Assembly (NCBI RefSeq): GCF_003696365.1 | Contig: NZ_RFFM01000001.1 | Coordinates: 883,852-947,851 of the forward strand | DNA: 64,000 nt | Direction of reading: 5' to 3' | Origin: Stutzerimonas zhaodongensis | GTDB lineage: Bacteria > Pseudomonadota > Gammaproteobacteria > Pseudomonadales > Pseudomonadaceae | Notes under the pieces: model-generated | The model's input: only the letters and a program-made list of their open reading frames with translations | Told to the model about the DNA's origin: nothing | The model's database searches: none | Position numbers and translations under genes: made by a program | In this document: positions 43,041-51,691 of the stretch, one piece after another | Numbering within the stretch: position 1 is the stretch's first letter | Layout: every line of letters begins with the position of its first letter

Positions 43041-43441
43041 CCATTCGCTCCAGCGGCAGCATTGCAGTACGCATCGAACAGGACGTGGTGATGGCGCGTC
43101 AGGCGGTCCGCAAGCTGGCACAGGACTGCGGCATGCGCCTGATCGACCTGACCAAGCTGGTCACTGCGGTCAGTGAGCTGGCGCGAAATACCGTGGTCTA
43201 TGGCGGCGGGGGCGATATGGACTGGGAGGTTCTCGAACAGGGCGCTCGCACCGGTATAAGGCTGACGTTTCGTGACCAGGGCCCTGGCATCGCCGACATC
43301 AAACTGGCATTGACCGATGGCTGGACCTCCGGCGGCGGCCTCGGGCTGGGGCTGACGGGAGCCAGACGTCTGGTCGATGAATTCGAGCTCGACAGCACCC
43401 CCGGCGTAGGCACTCGGATCAGCATCACCAAATGGTCATGA
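43037..43441 (+). CDS. rsbT: RsbT switch kinase
   Basis: A 134-residue GHKL-type serine/threonine kinase. ATP boxes are visible: SELARNTVVYGGGG (N box, near 46), FRDQGPGI (near 80) and GGGLGLGLTGARRL (near 99). In known systems RsbT phosphorylates RsbR and RsbS, is released, and then activates a partner enzyme. Overlaps rsbS by four bases at the start and the next gene by four bases at the end, so production is stoichiometrically coupled. Confidence 0.94.
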   Translation: MTIRSSGSIAVRIEQDVVMARQAVRKLAQDCGMRLIDLTKLVTAVSELARNTVVYGGGGDMDWEVLEQGARTGIRLTFRDQGPGIADIKLALTDGWTSGGGLGLGLTGARRLVDEFELDSTPGVGTRISITKWS

Positions 43442-44448
43442 ATCTACAGGGGTCAACGACTACCGCACTGGCCATCGAAGATGAAAGCCAGGTGGGGCAT
43501 GCCAGACGAGTCTCGCAGGCCATGGCCACTCAACTGGGCTTCAGCGAGGTCGATGCAGGCCGCGTGGCGATAGTCGCCACCGAGCTTGCTACAAACCTGC
43601 TCAAGCATGCCCAGCACGGCGCTCTTCACCTTCGTGCCATCCCCGCGCAGACCGGAAGTGGGATTGAACTGATCGCGGTGGATCGCGGACCTGGGTTCGA
43701 CGCTGCGCGCTGCATCGCCGACGGCTTTTCCACCGGTGGTACGCCGGGCACCGGGCTCGGCGCATTGACGCGTCAATCACAGGTATTGGACATCTACTCC
43801 GACAGCCGAGGCTCGGTGGTACTTGCGCAGCTGTTTCCACGCAATGTCTCGGCCTGCCCTCTTCGCTTCGGCGTCAGTCAGCACTCCCTGAAAGACGATC
43901 CGGCATGTGGCGATGTCTGGCACCTTGCCGTCAACGGCTCGCAGATCTGCGCGCTGGTGATCGACGGCATCGGGCACGGAGAGGATGCCGAGCGTGCTGG
44001 CTTGGCAGGCGCTGCTGCCTTTGCTGTAGCCCCCTTCTCCGACCCGACAAGCAGCATGCAGGACATGCATCAGGCCATGAACGGGACACGAGGCGGTGCG
44101 GTGGCCATCGCGCTCTACGATGCAGCATCGAGCAATCTGCGTTTCTCGGGCATCGGCAATATCGGTGCCTGCCTGATCACTGCCGAAAAGAGCCGCGGGC
44201 TGGCTTCGCATCCCGGGATAGTCGGCTCGCAGTTCCGCAAGGCTCAGGTGTTCGATTACCCGGTCGAGGAGAGTCAATTGCTGATCATGTACAGCGATGG
44301 GCTGCAATCACGCTGGAACCTGCGTGACTATCCAGGCCTGGTGCATCGCCACCCGTCAATAATCTCAACCCTGTTGCACCGTGATTTCTGCCGCGGACGT
44401 GATGATGTAACCGTAATGGTGATAGCGCTGGAGACCGTTCGTGACTGA
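43438..44448 (+). CDS. ATPase-PP2C (SpoIIE/RsbX-like) fusion of stressosome operon
   Basis: A 336-residue protein. The N-terminal half (about 1-135) is a second GHKL ATP-binding domain of the RsbW/RsbT type (ATELATNLLKHA, VDRGPGF and GTPGTGLGAL); the C-terminal half (about 140-335) is a SpoIIE/RsbX-type PP2C phosphatase (CGDVW, VIDGIGHGEDAERAG, YSDGLQ and GRDDVTVMV). RsbX resets the stressosome by dephosphorylating RsbR/RsbS; the attached kinase domain is the unusual part. ATG at 43438 overlaps the rsbT stop (43432 is an alternative). Its end overlaps the next gene by eight bases. Confidence 0.9.
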   Translation: MNLQGSTTTALAIEDESQVGHARRVSQAMATQLGFSEVDAGRVAIVATELATNLLKHAQHGALHLRAIPAQTGSGIELIAVDRGPGFDAARCIADGFSTGGTPGTGLGALTRQSQVLDIYSDSRGSVVLAQLFPRNVSACPLRFGVSQHSLKDDPACGDVWHLAVNGSQICALVIDGIGHGEDAERAGLAGAAAFAVAPFSDPTSSMQDMHQAMNGTRGGAVAIALYDAASSNLRFSGIGNIGACLITAEKSRGLASHPGIVGSQFRKAQVFDYPVEESQLLIMYSDGLQSRWNLRDYPGLVHRHPSIISTLLHRDFCRGRDDVTVMVIALETVRD

Positions 44449-45298
44449 TTCGACCTTGACCGACCTGGAGCGGCTGCGCCGCGAGAACGAGTCGCTGCGC
44501 GCCGAACTCGATGAAACCAACCAGGGCGTACTGGCCCTGTATGCCGAACTCGATACCCAGGCCGAGCAACTGCGCCAGGCCTCGGACCTGAAGAGCCGTT
44601 TCCTGTCGTACATGAGCCATGAATTTCGCACACCGCTGGGCTCGATACGCAGCATCACCCGCTTGCTCAGTGATGAGCTGGATGGACCACTCAGTCCTGA
44701 GCAGCACAAACAGGTTCTGTTCATCAGCGGAGCCGCCGGTGAGCTGACCGATATGGTCGATGATCTGCTCGATCTGGCGAAGATCGAGGCTGGGCGCATC
44801 ACGATCTCGCCGGCCTGGTTCGACATGCTTGATCTCTTTTCCGCACTGCGTGGCATGTTTCGCCCCATCGTCGATGCCAATGCCGTCGACCTGATATTCG
44901 AAGAGCCGCAGGACATGCCTCGGCTCTACACCGACGACAAGAAGCTCGCGCAGATCCTGAGAAACTTCATCTCCAATGCACTGAAATTCACCCAGCACGG
45001 AGAGGTGCGCGTTTCTGTGCAGCCAGAAGGCAGCGGGGAGGTCCGTTTCGCAGTGTCCGATACCGGCATTGGCATACCCCAAGAGCTGCACGGCAATCTG
45101 TTCGAGGACTTCGTCCAGATCGACACGCCATTGCAAAAGCGTCTGCGCGGTACTGGCCTGGGCCTTTCACTGTGCAAGCGTTTCGCCGAGTTGCTTGGCG
45201 GCCGTGTCGGCGTCGAGAGCACGCCAGGCAGCGGCTCGACATTTTTCGTGATCATCCCCGTCGCCATATCCACGGAGCCGGCTGATGGAGACAAATAA
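44441..45298 (+). CDS. soluble histidine kinase of stressosome operon
   Basis: A 285-residue kinase without membrane segments or PAS domain. A coiled coil (about 1-48) precedes HisKA with SHEFRTPLGSIRSITRLL (about 55-72) and HATPase_c with NFISNALKFT, VSDTGIGIP and GTGLGLSLCKR. With no input domain of its own, it is probably switched by a protein partner, and released RsbT is the obvious candidate. It overlaps its neighbours at both ends (8 and 14 bases). Confidence 0.93.
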   Translation: MTDSTLTDLERLRRENESLRAELDETNQGVLALYAELDTQAEQLRQASDLKSRFLSYMSHEFRTPLGSIRSITRLLSDELDGPLSPEQHKQVLFISGAAGELTDMVDDLLDLAKIEAGRITISPAWFDMLDLFSALRGMFRPIVDANAVDLIFEEPQDMPRLYTDDKKLAQILRNFISNALKFTQHGEVRVSVQPEGSGEVRFAVSDTGIGIPQELHGNLFEDFVQIDTPLQKRLRGTGLGLSLCKRFAELLGGRVGVESTPGSGSTFFVIIPVAISTEPADGDK

Positions 45299-47249
45299 TC
45301 GGCTGCTGATAGTCGACGACAACGCCGCGACGCGTTATGCGATCCGCCGAGTGCTGGAGCGGCATGGATACAACGTGCTCGAGGCTGGAACCGGGACCGA
45401 AGGCCTGGGGCTGATAGCCAATGAAGACATCGACGCGCTTATCCTCGATGTGAACCTGCCGGACATGAGCGGGTTCGACATTGTGCGCCAGCTGCGCAAG
45501 GACGACAGCACGCGGCTGCTGCCTGTCATCCACGTTTCCGCCGCATCGATCCAGACCGGTGACATCATTACGGGCCTGGATGCCGGCGCGGACGCGTACC
45601 TGATCCACCCGGTCGATCCGGATGTTCTGCTCGCGACATTGCGCACCCTGTTGCGCGTGCGAGATACCGAACATGCTCTACGTGAGAGCGAGGCGCGCTT
45701 TCGGGACATCTTCTCCCAAGTGGCAGCTCCGATCGCGGTGATCGATCCGCAGCTCGGCATTCATGAAAGAAACCCGGCGCTTTCTCTATTGCTGGGCGAT
45801 CAGCCGGACTCATCGGCGCTGACTGCCAGCCTCGCCGAAGGCCAGGACGCCAAGTTGCTCGCACTGCGTGAGAGCCTTGCCAGTGGCATACGCTGGCAGG
45901 GCACGTTGATCATGGAAGTGGCTGGCCAGCGGCGAGAAACCAAGTGGCAAGTCTCGCCCTATCGAGCGGCTGAACTCGGACTCGTGGTCATCGAGGACAT
46001 TACCGAGCAACGCCAGCGTGAACGCTCTCAACGTCAGCAACTCGACAATGCCAACTCCGAGCTTGCCCGAGAGGTTGCAGAGCGGGTCAGGACCGAAGAG
46101 CAGCTGATGCAGGCGCAGAAAATGGATGCGCTGGGCAAGCTGACCGGGGGCATCGCACATGACTTCAACAACCTGCTGACCGGGATCATTACGGGCATCG
46201 AGTTGCTCAAGCGGCGCGTTCATGAGGGCCGCACCGATGCAGTCCTTCGATTCGCCGACACCGCGCTCAACTCCGCGCGTAGCGCTGCATCGATGACCAA
46301 CCGGCTACTGGCATTTGCCCGCCAGCAGCCACTGGATGCCCGCCCGGCTGATCTCAATGACCAGATTCGCTCCCTCGAAGAACTGCTGCAACGCACCATC
46401 GGCGAACAGATTTCACTAAACCTGCAGCTCAGCGAAAAAGGCGCCATCGCACAGGTGGATGCCAACCAGCTTGAAAGCGCCATACTCAACCTGGTCATCA
46501 ACGCACGGGACGCCCTGCCCCGTGGCGGCAATATCACCATCAGCACCTCGGCATTACATTCTCGCGGTGATGTGGACCTGGCCGACGGCAGTTATGTGGT
46601 ATTGACCGTCAAGGACGACGGCACCGGCATCGCCCCGGAAATGCTCAGCAAGGTGTTCGATCCCTTCTTCACGACAAAGCCTCTTGGGCAAGGTACCGGC
46701 CTCGGGTTGTCGTCGATCTACGGTTTCGCACGTCAATCAGGCGGCGAGGCGAGACTGAGCAGTGTGCTCGGCCAGGGCACCGAAGTGTCACTCGTACTGC
46801 CGGCAGCGGTCGCCATCAGCACAGCTTCGACAGCGGTTAGCGACATGCCGCTGGGTAACGGCGAGCACGTGTTGATCGTCGAGGACATGCCAGCCGTACG
46901 CATGCTGGTCGCAGAAATGCTGGGTGAAGCGGGTTATCGCTGCAGTGAAGCGGGCGACGTTGCAACAGCCCTGACCGTCCTGCAGAACGACCCTAGCGTC
47001 GACCTGTTATTGACCGACGTGGGCTTGCCACAACTGTCCGGGCGAGAACTGGCCGACATGGCGCGAGTCCACCGCCCCGCTCTGCCGGTCCTGTTCATGA
47101 CCGGCTACGCAGAGAATGCGGTTCGGCGAGACCGTTTTCTCGCCGAGGGCATGGACATGGTGGTCAAGCCTTTCCAGATCAGCGATCTGCTCGAAAAGGT
47201 CCGCGGCATGCTGGATCAGTCGTCCAACGAACCGGCTCGCAAGCGTTGA
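45285..47249 (+). CDS. double-receiver hybrid histidine kinase of stressosome operon
   Basis: A 654-residue cytoplasmic hybrid: receiver at the N-terminus (1 to about 125; Asp in LILDVNLPDMSG), PAS (about 130-245), coiled coil, HisKA with GGIAHDFNNLL (about 285-300), HATPase_c (about 370-490; DDGTGIAPEM and GTGLGLSS), and a second receiver (about 510-650; LLTDVGLPQLSG, VVKPFQ). The upstream kinase presumably phosphorylates the first receiver, which gates this kinase. No DNA-binding or cyclase domain is seen, so the final output is elsewhere. Last gene of the stressosome operon. Confidence 0.93.
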   Translation: METNNRLLIVDDNAATRYAIRRVLERHGYNVLEAGTGTEGLGLIANEDIDALILDVNLPDMSGFDIVRQLRKDDSTRLLPVIHVSAASIQTGDIITGLDAGADAYLIHPVDPDVLLATLRTLLRVRDTEHALRESEARFRDIFSQVAAPIAVIDPQLGIHERNPALSLLLGDQPDSSALTASLAEGQDAKLLALRESLASGIRWQGTLIMEVAGQRRETKWQVSPYRAAELGLVVIEDITEQRQRERSQRQQLDNANSELAREVAERVRTEEQLMQAQKMDALGKLTGGIAHDFNNLLTGIITGIELLKRRVHEGRTDAVLRFADTALNSARSAASMTNRLLAFARQQPLDARPADLNDQIRSLEELLQRTIGEQISLNLQLSEKGAIAQVDANQLESAILNLVINARDALPRGGNITISTSALHSRGDVDLADGSYVVLTVKDDGTGIAPEMLSKVFDPFFTTKPLGQGTGLGLSSIYGFARQSGGEARLSSVLGQGTEVSLVLPAAVAISTASTAVSDMPLGNGEHVLIVEDMPAVRMLVAEMLGEAGYRCSEAGDVATALTVLQNDPSVDLLLTDVGLPQLSGRELADMARVHRPALPVLFMTGYAENAVRRDRFLAEGMDMVVKPFQISDLLEKVRGMLDQSSNEPARKR

Positions 47250-47261
47250 TCTGGCGACAAG

Positions 47262-47468
47262 CTACTCGCGGATCTTGGCCACCTTGTCGGTGGTGATCAG
47301 GTCGCCCCAATCGCCGTATAGATACCAATCATCGCCCATCATTTCTGCCGGATGCTGCGTCCGGCCAGCACCATTGCCGCATGCCAGAGAATCGGCTGGA
47401 CAATAACGATCACAGCCCCAGCAGATGCGCTCGGGGTGTGGTGGGTTCAGTGGAAATTTCTTGGCCAT
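47262..47468 (-). CDS. DUF3079 family protein
   Basis: A 68-residue protein of the DUF3079 family with the conserved opening MAKKFPLNPPHPERICWGC, then CDRYCPADSLACGNGAGRT. The four Cys (WGCDRYC and ACGNG) probably bind a metal. Function unknown, but well conserved in proteobacteria. It converges with the stressosome operon, 12 bp apart. Confidence 0.85.
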   Translation of the reverse strand: MAKKFPLNPPHPERICWGCDRYCPADSLACGNGAGRTQHPAEMMGDDWYLYGDWGDLITTDKVAKIRE

Positions 47469-47565
47469 GGCGGCCCCGGGGTTCGATAGAGAATGAGTCT
47501 TAAGGCTAACTACCGCAGCTCACCATAGACTTGATCAGGCTCAAGATTGACCGAGCGCTCCGAAA

Positions 47566-48246
47566 TCAGACCTTAACTTCGGTCAGCTCCATGACATGGG
47601 TGATCGCCTGCGCCTTGGCATCCCAGACGTAGCGGAAATGTGCGCCTTGGACCGGCAGCGAGACGGCTTGTGGCCGAAACGCCGCAACGCATTCATGGCC
47701 TTCGAGCCGAACGCTGCTGTAGAGCAGCCCCCAGGTTTTGCCGTCGCGCTGCTCGCGCGCAAAGGCCTGGCTAACTGCGTAGGCAGTAAGTTCAGGCTGA
47801 TGAAGTTCGGACATGCCGCGCACATCCAGTAAGGGTTTGACCACCCTGTTCACGTATGCGCGCATGGTGATTTCCACGTTCGCTTCCCGGGTAGCTGCCA
47901 GAAAGCGCTCCTGATGGAATTTGGTTTCAGCGATGGCAGCATCGACCGAGCTGGCACAGTAGTAGATGCCGTAGGTGCCATCGGTGAAGCGGCTGGGATT
48001 GCCAATGTGGGTGAAGGCCGCCATCACCGCCGTGGAGCCCGGCCCGCTTACTCGGTCGGCGGGTGCCACACGTTGCAACATGCCCGCCTCCTCGCGCAGG
48101 CGATCATTGGTCATCGCCTCGATGGCGAACGCCATGTCCAGATCGTCGGGGTCGAGCGTGTCCTCGAACACACCCAGCGGTGGGAACGAGCTATTGATCA
48201 GCCGGTACGCCTTGCGCCACCCCGGCAGCACCTCTTGCGGCGGCAT
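47566..48246 (-). CDS. RES-domain toxin of RES-Xre toxin-antitoxin pair
   Basis: A 226-residue RES-domain protein. Members of this family degrade NAD+ and stop growth. The named residues are visible: Arg in AYRLINSSF near 13, Glu in AIAETKFHQE near 107, and Ser in the LLYSSVRLEG segment near 177. YGIYYCASSVDAAI near 92-105 is the family core. Its ATG overlaps the final base of the antitoxin stop, so the pair is co-translated with the antitoxin first. Confidence 0.92.
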   Translation of the reverse strand: MPPQEVLPGWRKAYRLINSSFPPLGVFEDTLDPDDLDMAFAIEAMTNDRLREEAGMLQRVAPADRVSGPGSTAVMAAFTHIGNPSRFTDGTYGIYYCASSVDAAIAETKFHQERFLAATREANVEITMRAYVNRVVKPLLDVRGMSELHQPELTAYAVSQAFAREQRDGKTWGLLYSSVRLEGHECVAAFRPQAVSLPVQGAHFRYVWDAKAQAITHVMELTEVKV

Positions 48247-48647
48247 CAGCCCCTGACTCCATCCAGGTAGCGGCGCACGTCAGCCAGATCCACGACCTGG
48301 CCACCCAACATGTAGTCGAGTGCACTCTTACCGTTGAACGGCGCGGCATCATTGGGCTTGCGAACCCATTCGTAGGCGCGCTCGCTCTTGTTGCTGAAGA
48401 TGATCCGCAGTGCCTTATGGATGCCCATCAGATAGGAGATTCGCTCCAAGGTGTCCCTTGGCAAACGCACTTCGGGCAGCTTCTTGTACTTGAAGTAGGT
48501 CGTGTTACCGACCGAACCGAGAAGCACACGCTGTTGCTCGGCGCTGCACTGCCACAATCCCATGAGATTGAAGAAGAACGTCAGCGCCACTCGACCAGCA
48601 TCGGGCGAGTTGATGTCGGGCTTGCTGACCGCATGTTCAAGCTTCAT
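48246..48647 (-). CDS. Xre/MbcA/ParS-type antitoxin
   Basis: A 133-residue antitoxin of the MbcA/ParS/Xre family. An N-terminal Xre-like helical DNA-binding part is followed by the C-terminal toxin-binding domain (ALRIIFSNKSERAYEWVRKPNDAAPFNGKSALDYMLGG is the family core; shorter pieces RAYEWVRKPN and GKSALDYML suffice). It neutralises the RES toxin and probably represses its own operon. The AT-rich repeats at 48683-48730 upstream are a likely operator. Confidence 0.92.
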   Translation of the reverse strand: MKLEHAVSKPDINSPDAGRVALTFFFNLMGLWQCSAEQQRVLLGSVGNTTYFKYKKLPEVRLPRDTLERISYLMGIHKALRIIFSNKSERAYEWVRKPNDAAPFNGKSALDYMLGGQVVDLADVRRYLDGVRG

Positions 48648-48682
48648 TTGGACTCCGCCTGGTTATTTGCACTAAGCATAGG

Positions 48683-48730
48683 TTACTCCGCATGCGAATA
48701 TATGCAACAACTTAATTCATATGCGAACTT
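48683..48730 (-). promoter_or_regulatory. candidate antitoxin operator repeats
   Basis: Within 48 bases upstream of the antitoxin gene, the minus strand carries three related pieces: TTCGCATATG, TTGCATATAT and TTCGCATGCG, spaced about one and a half to two helical turns apart. This fits cooperative binding by an Xre-type repressor. The surrounding 250 bp are AT-rich compared with the chromosome. A 58-codon plus-strand frame starting at 48702 overlaps it and is probably not a gene. Confidence 0.4.
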
Positions 48731-48938
48731 TAGTGGCGGAAAGGCAGAACGTTTTACTTGGCTACCAAAACAGCAGTTATCAGAAAAGGACTGGTTGCTA
48801 GCTAGGAATATGAACTTCAAGTATCCAATCAAGGTGTCAGTTCAGTTGCTGCCAGACGAATCGCTGACCTCTTCGTAAAGCTGAGCGATGAGTCTAAAAA
48901 AATTGTTGCGGCAATGAGAGCCCAGCCTGCTGACGCCG

Positions 48939-51302
48939 TCAGAACAACCCGAGCTGCTCATCGATCAGCGCGCTGAAGCTGTCATTCACGAAAGGCAGTA
49001 TGGCGTCGGCGATGGGCTGCAGCTGTCGGCTCACGTAATGGTCGTAGTCGATCGGCGCACGCCGTACTTCCAGCGGCTCGGGACCGGCCACGGTAATCAG
49101 ATAACTGATCCACCCGCCGTTCTGGTATTGCCGCTGACGGCCTTGCTGCAAGTTGTATTCATCAGCGATCCGCGCCGCGCGTACATGCGGCGGCACATTG
49201 CGCTCATAGTCATCCAGACGACGGCGCAGCCGCTTGCGCAGGATCAGCAACTCGTCCAATTCGCCGGCCAGGGTGCGTTGGACGTAGTTGCGTACATAGT
49301 CTCGATAGGGCTCGCGGTTGAAAATGCGTCGGTACAGCTCCTGCTGGAATTGTTGGGCCAGCGGCGACCAGTCCGTGCGCACCGTTTCCAGCCCTTTGAA
49401 TACCAGGCCATCGCTGCCATCCGGGCGGGTGACAAGCCCGGCATAACGTTTCTTGCTCCCCTCCTCCGCGCCGCGAATGGTCGGCATAAGAAAGCGCTTG
49501 AAATGGCTCTCGAACTGCAGTTCCAACGCGCTTTGCAGGCTGTATTCGTGCTGAAGGTGCTGGCGCCACCACAGGTTGATCTGTTGCACCAGTTGCTGGC
49601 CGATGCGTGCCGCGTCCTCATCGCTATGGGCGCGCTTGAGCCAGACGAACGTGGAGTCGGTGTCGCCGTAGATCACGCTGTAGCCCTCAGCCTCGATCAG
49701 CTCACGAGTGCGGCGCATTATCTCGTGCCCGCGCAGAGTGATGGATGACGCCAGGCGTGGATCGAAGAAGCGGCAGCCGCTGGAGCCAAGCACACCGTAG
49801 AAGGCATTCATGATGATCTTCAACGCCTGGGACAGCGGCTTGTTGCCTTCACGTTTGGCGGCCTCCCGGCCCTCCCAGACGCGCTCCACAATCGCCGGCA
49901 GACAATGCCGCATCCTTGAAAAATGGGCACCACGAAAGCCCGGTACGGATTCCTCAGCGTTCGGCTGCCGCATTCCTTCGATCAGACCCACCGGGTCGAT
50001 GAGAAAGGTGCGAATGATCGAGGGGTAGAGACTCTTGTAGTCCAGCACCAGCACCGATTCATACAGGCCCGGCTGCGAATTCATCACGAATCCGCCGGGG
50101 CTCGCCTCCGGAGGCCGCTCACCAAGATTGGGGGCGACAAACCCCTGGCGGTGCATCAATGGAATGTACAGGTGCTCGAACGCAGCCACCGATCCACCCA
50201 TGCGGTCAGCCGGCAGACCGGTGACCGAGGCACGCTCGAGCAGAAAGGTCAGCAGTTCGGTCTTTTGGAAGATTCGGGTGACCAGTTCACAGTCCTTGAG
50301 GTTATAACGGGCCAGCGCCGGCTTGTCCTCGGCGAACATGCGGTTGATTTCATCCATACGCTGGTATGGCGTGTCGATTGCCTTGCCCTCACCGAGCAAC
50401 GTCTGGGCGACGTTTTCCAGGCTGAAAGAAGGGAAGCTCCAGGTCGCGGCACGCAGCGCTTCGATGCCGTCGATGATCAGCCGACCCGCCGCAGCCGCAA
50501 AGAAGTGATTCCCGCGGACGCCATGCTCGCGCCAGGCCATCTCCTCCCCACCACGGCCCAGGCGCAGCGGCACGCCGTAGCGCTGCGCCTGATCACGCAG
50601 GACCCGAAGATCGAACTGCACGACATTCCAACCAATGATGGCGTCAGGGTCGTGCAACGCCATCCAGTCGTTCAACCGCTCGATGAGCTGCTTTCGACTG
50701 TCACAATAGTCCAACTGAAAATCCACGAAGCTGGCATCGCCATTGGCCGGCCCGAGCATGTAGACCTGACGCTGACCACAGCCCTCCAGACCGATGGAGT
50801 ACAGCTCGCCTCGCATCGTGGTCTCGATGTCCACAGAGACCAACCTGAGCTTCGGTCGATAGTCAGGCGCAGGTTTGATCTGCGCCTCGATGACTGTGCC
50901 TTCTACATCCGACTGACCGGTAAAACTGATTGGCGCGGTAATGAAGCGCTCCATCAGATAACGCTCCGGCGGACGGATGTCGCCCTCATAGACATCGAGT
51001 CCCGCTGCCCGCAGGCGCTTCTCCAGATTCATCAACTGGCGGTGTTGATTGCAGTAAAGGCCCAGCACAGCCCGGTGGCGGAAATCGGCCAGGTTCAACG
51101 AGCGTAACTCCACGTCACGCTCGCCTTTGAGCAGCAGCTCGACCTTGGAACGCTGTAGTGCCGGGATAAAGGCAACCGATGGCTGACGTGGCACGCGAAC
51201 CCGGCGCGGGCCACTATCGGTCGCTACCCAGAATTCAACCTCGGTGCCCGCCGCTGTGTCGCGCCAATGCCGAGTCAGGACAAAGCCTTGCTGCAAATCC
51301 AC
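48939..51302 (-). CDS. polB: DNA polymerase II
   Basis: A 787-residue family B DNA polymerase with 3'-5' exonuclease, used in translesion and restart synthesis. Exonuclease motif VSVDIETT (near 157), polymerase motifs [10 protein letters not shown] (near 420), [14 protein letters not shown] (near 500) and YGDTDST (near 552) are intact. I start it at a GTG at 51302, because this gives an N-terminus ([14 protein letters not shown]) like that of E. coli PolB and a length close to its 783 residues; an ATG at 51371 adds 23 unlikely residues. No LexA box was recognised upstream. Confidence 0.95.
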   Translation of the reverse strand: MDLQQGFVLTRHWRDTAAGTEVEFWVATDSGPRRVRVPRQPSVAFIPALQRSKVELLLKGERDVELRSLNLADFRHRAVLGLYCNQHRQLMNLEKRLRAAGLDVYEGDIRPPERYLMERFITAPISFTGQSDVEGTVIEAQIKPAPDYRPKLRLVSVDIETTMRGELYSIGLEGCGQRQVYMLGPANGDASFVDFQLDYCDSRKQLIERLNDWMALHDPDAIIGWNVVQFDLRVLRDQAQRYGVPLRLGRGGEEMAWREHGVRGNHFFAAAAGRLIIDGIEALRAATWSFPSFSLENVAQTLLGEGKAIDTPYQRMDEINRMFAEDKPALARYNLKDCELVTRIFQKTELLTFLLERASVTGLPADRMGGSVAAFEHLYIPLMHRQGFVAPNLGERPPEASPGGFVMNSQPGLYESVLVLDYKSLYPSIIRTFLIDPVGLIEGMRQPNAEESVPGFRGAHFSRMRHCLPAIVERVWEGREAAKREGNKPLSQALKIIMNAFYGVLGSSGCRFFDPRLASSITLRGHEIMRRTRELIEAEGYSVIYGDTDSTFVWLKRAHSDEDAARIGQQLVQQINLWWRQHLQHEYSLQSALELQFESHFKRFLMPTIRGAEEGSKKRYAGLVTRPDGSDGLVFKGLETVRTDWSPLAQQFQQELYRRIFNREPYRDYVRNYVQRTLAGELDELLILRKRLRRRLDDYERNVPPHVRAARIADEYNLQQGRQRQYQNGGWISYLITVAGPEPLEVRRAPIDYDHYVSRQLQPIADAILPFVNDSFSALIDEQLGLF

Positions 51303-51419
51303 CGTAAGCCGCCCCGTCCAATCCAGAGCGCACCATTCTACGCGGCATAAGCCATGCGAGCGCGACGGCATGCATTGGCCATGTCATACGATGACTAAAA
51401 CGGCATCCCAAATTCCCAC

Positions 51420-51435
51420 CCCCATAATTATGGGG
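51420..51435. promoter_or_regulatory. 16-bp palindrome, candidate operator
   Basis: CCCCATAATTATGGGG is a perfect 16-bp palindrome in the gap between divergent polB and the SMP-30 gene. It ends 8 bases before the -35 box of the promoter at 51444. A repressor or activator site is the natural reading; the cognate regulator is unknown. Confidence 0.45.
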
Positions 51436-51443
51436 TAACTCCT

Positions 51444-51472
51444 TTGACAACGAAGCCAACCCTGACAATACT
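51444..51472 (+). promoter_or_regulatory. sigma-70 type promoter for SMP-30 gene
   Basis: TTGACA at 51444-51449, a 17-base spacer, then AATACT at 51467-51472. The -35 box is perfect and the -10 box matches four of six. It points toward the SMP-30 gene, about 215 bp ahead, so the transcript would have a long leader. Confidence 0.5.
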
Positions 51473-51691
51473 CACTTCGGTTGTACGATGACCTAACCAA
51501 CAATAACAATGGAAAATCTCATGCTTTCTTCTCTACAGCCTCGTTTCGTGTGCACCTTGCCCGCCTTGGCTCAGGCCCATAGCCCGCCTCGAACTACCGA
51601 CTGACCAATTCTTGCTATTCAGCCGCCAGACATCTCGGCGGAACGGATTCGCTCGCCTTCAAAAAGGCCCATCAAAGTAGGACGCCTCACG

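Noticed and set aside
48702..48878. 58-codon plus-strand frame upstream of the antitoxin
   Set aside because: Overlaps the candidate operator and lacks a ribosome binding site; some protein-like character but not enough to call.
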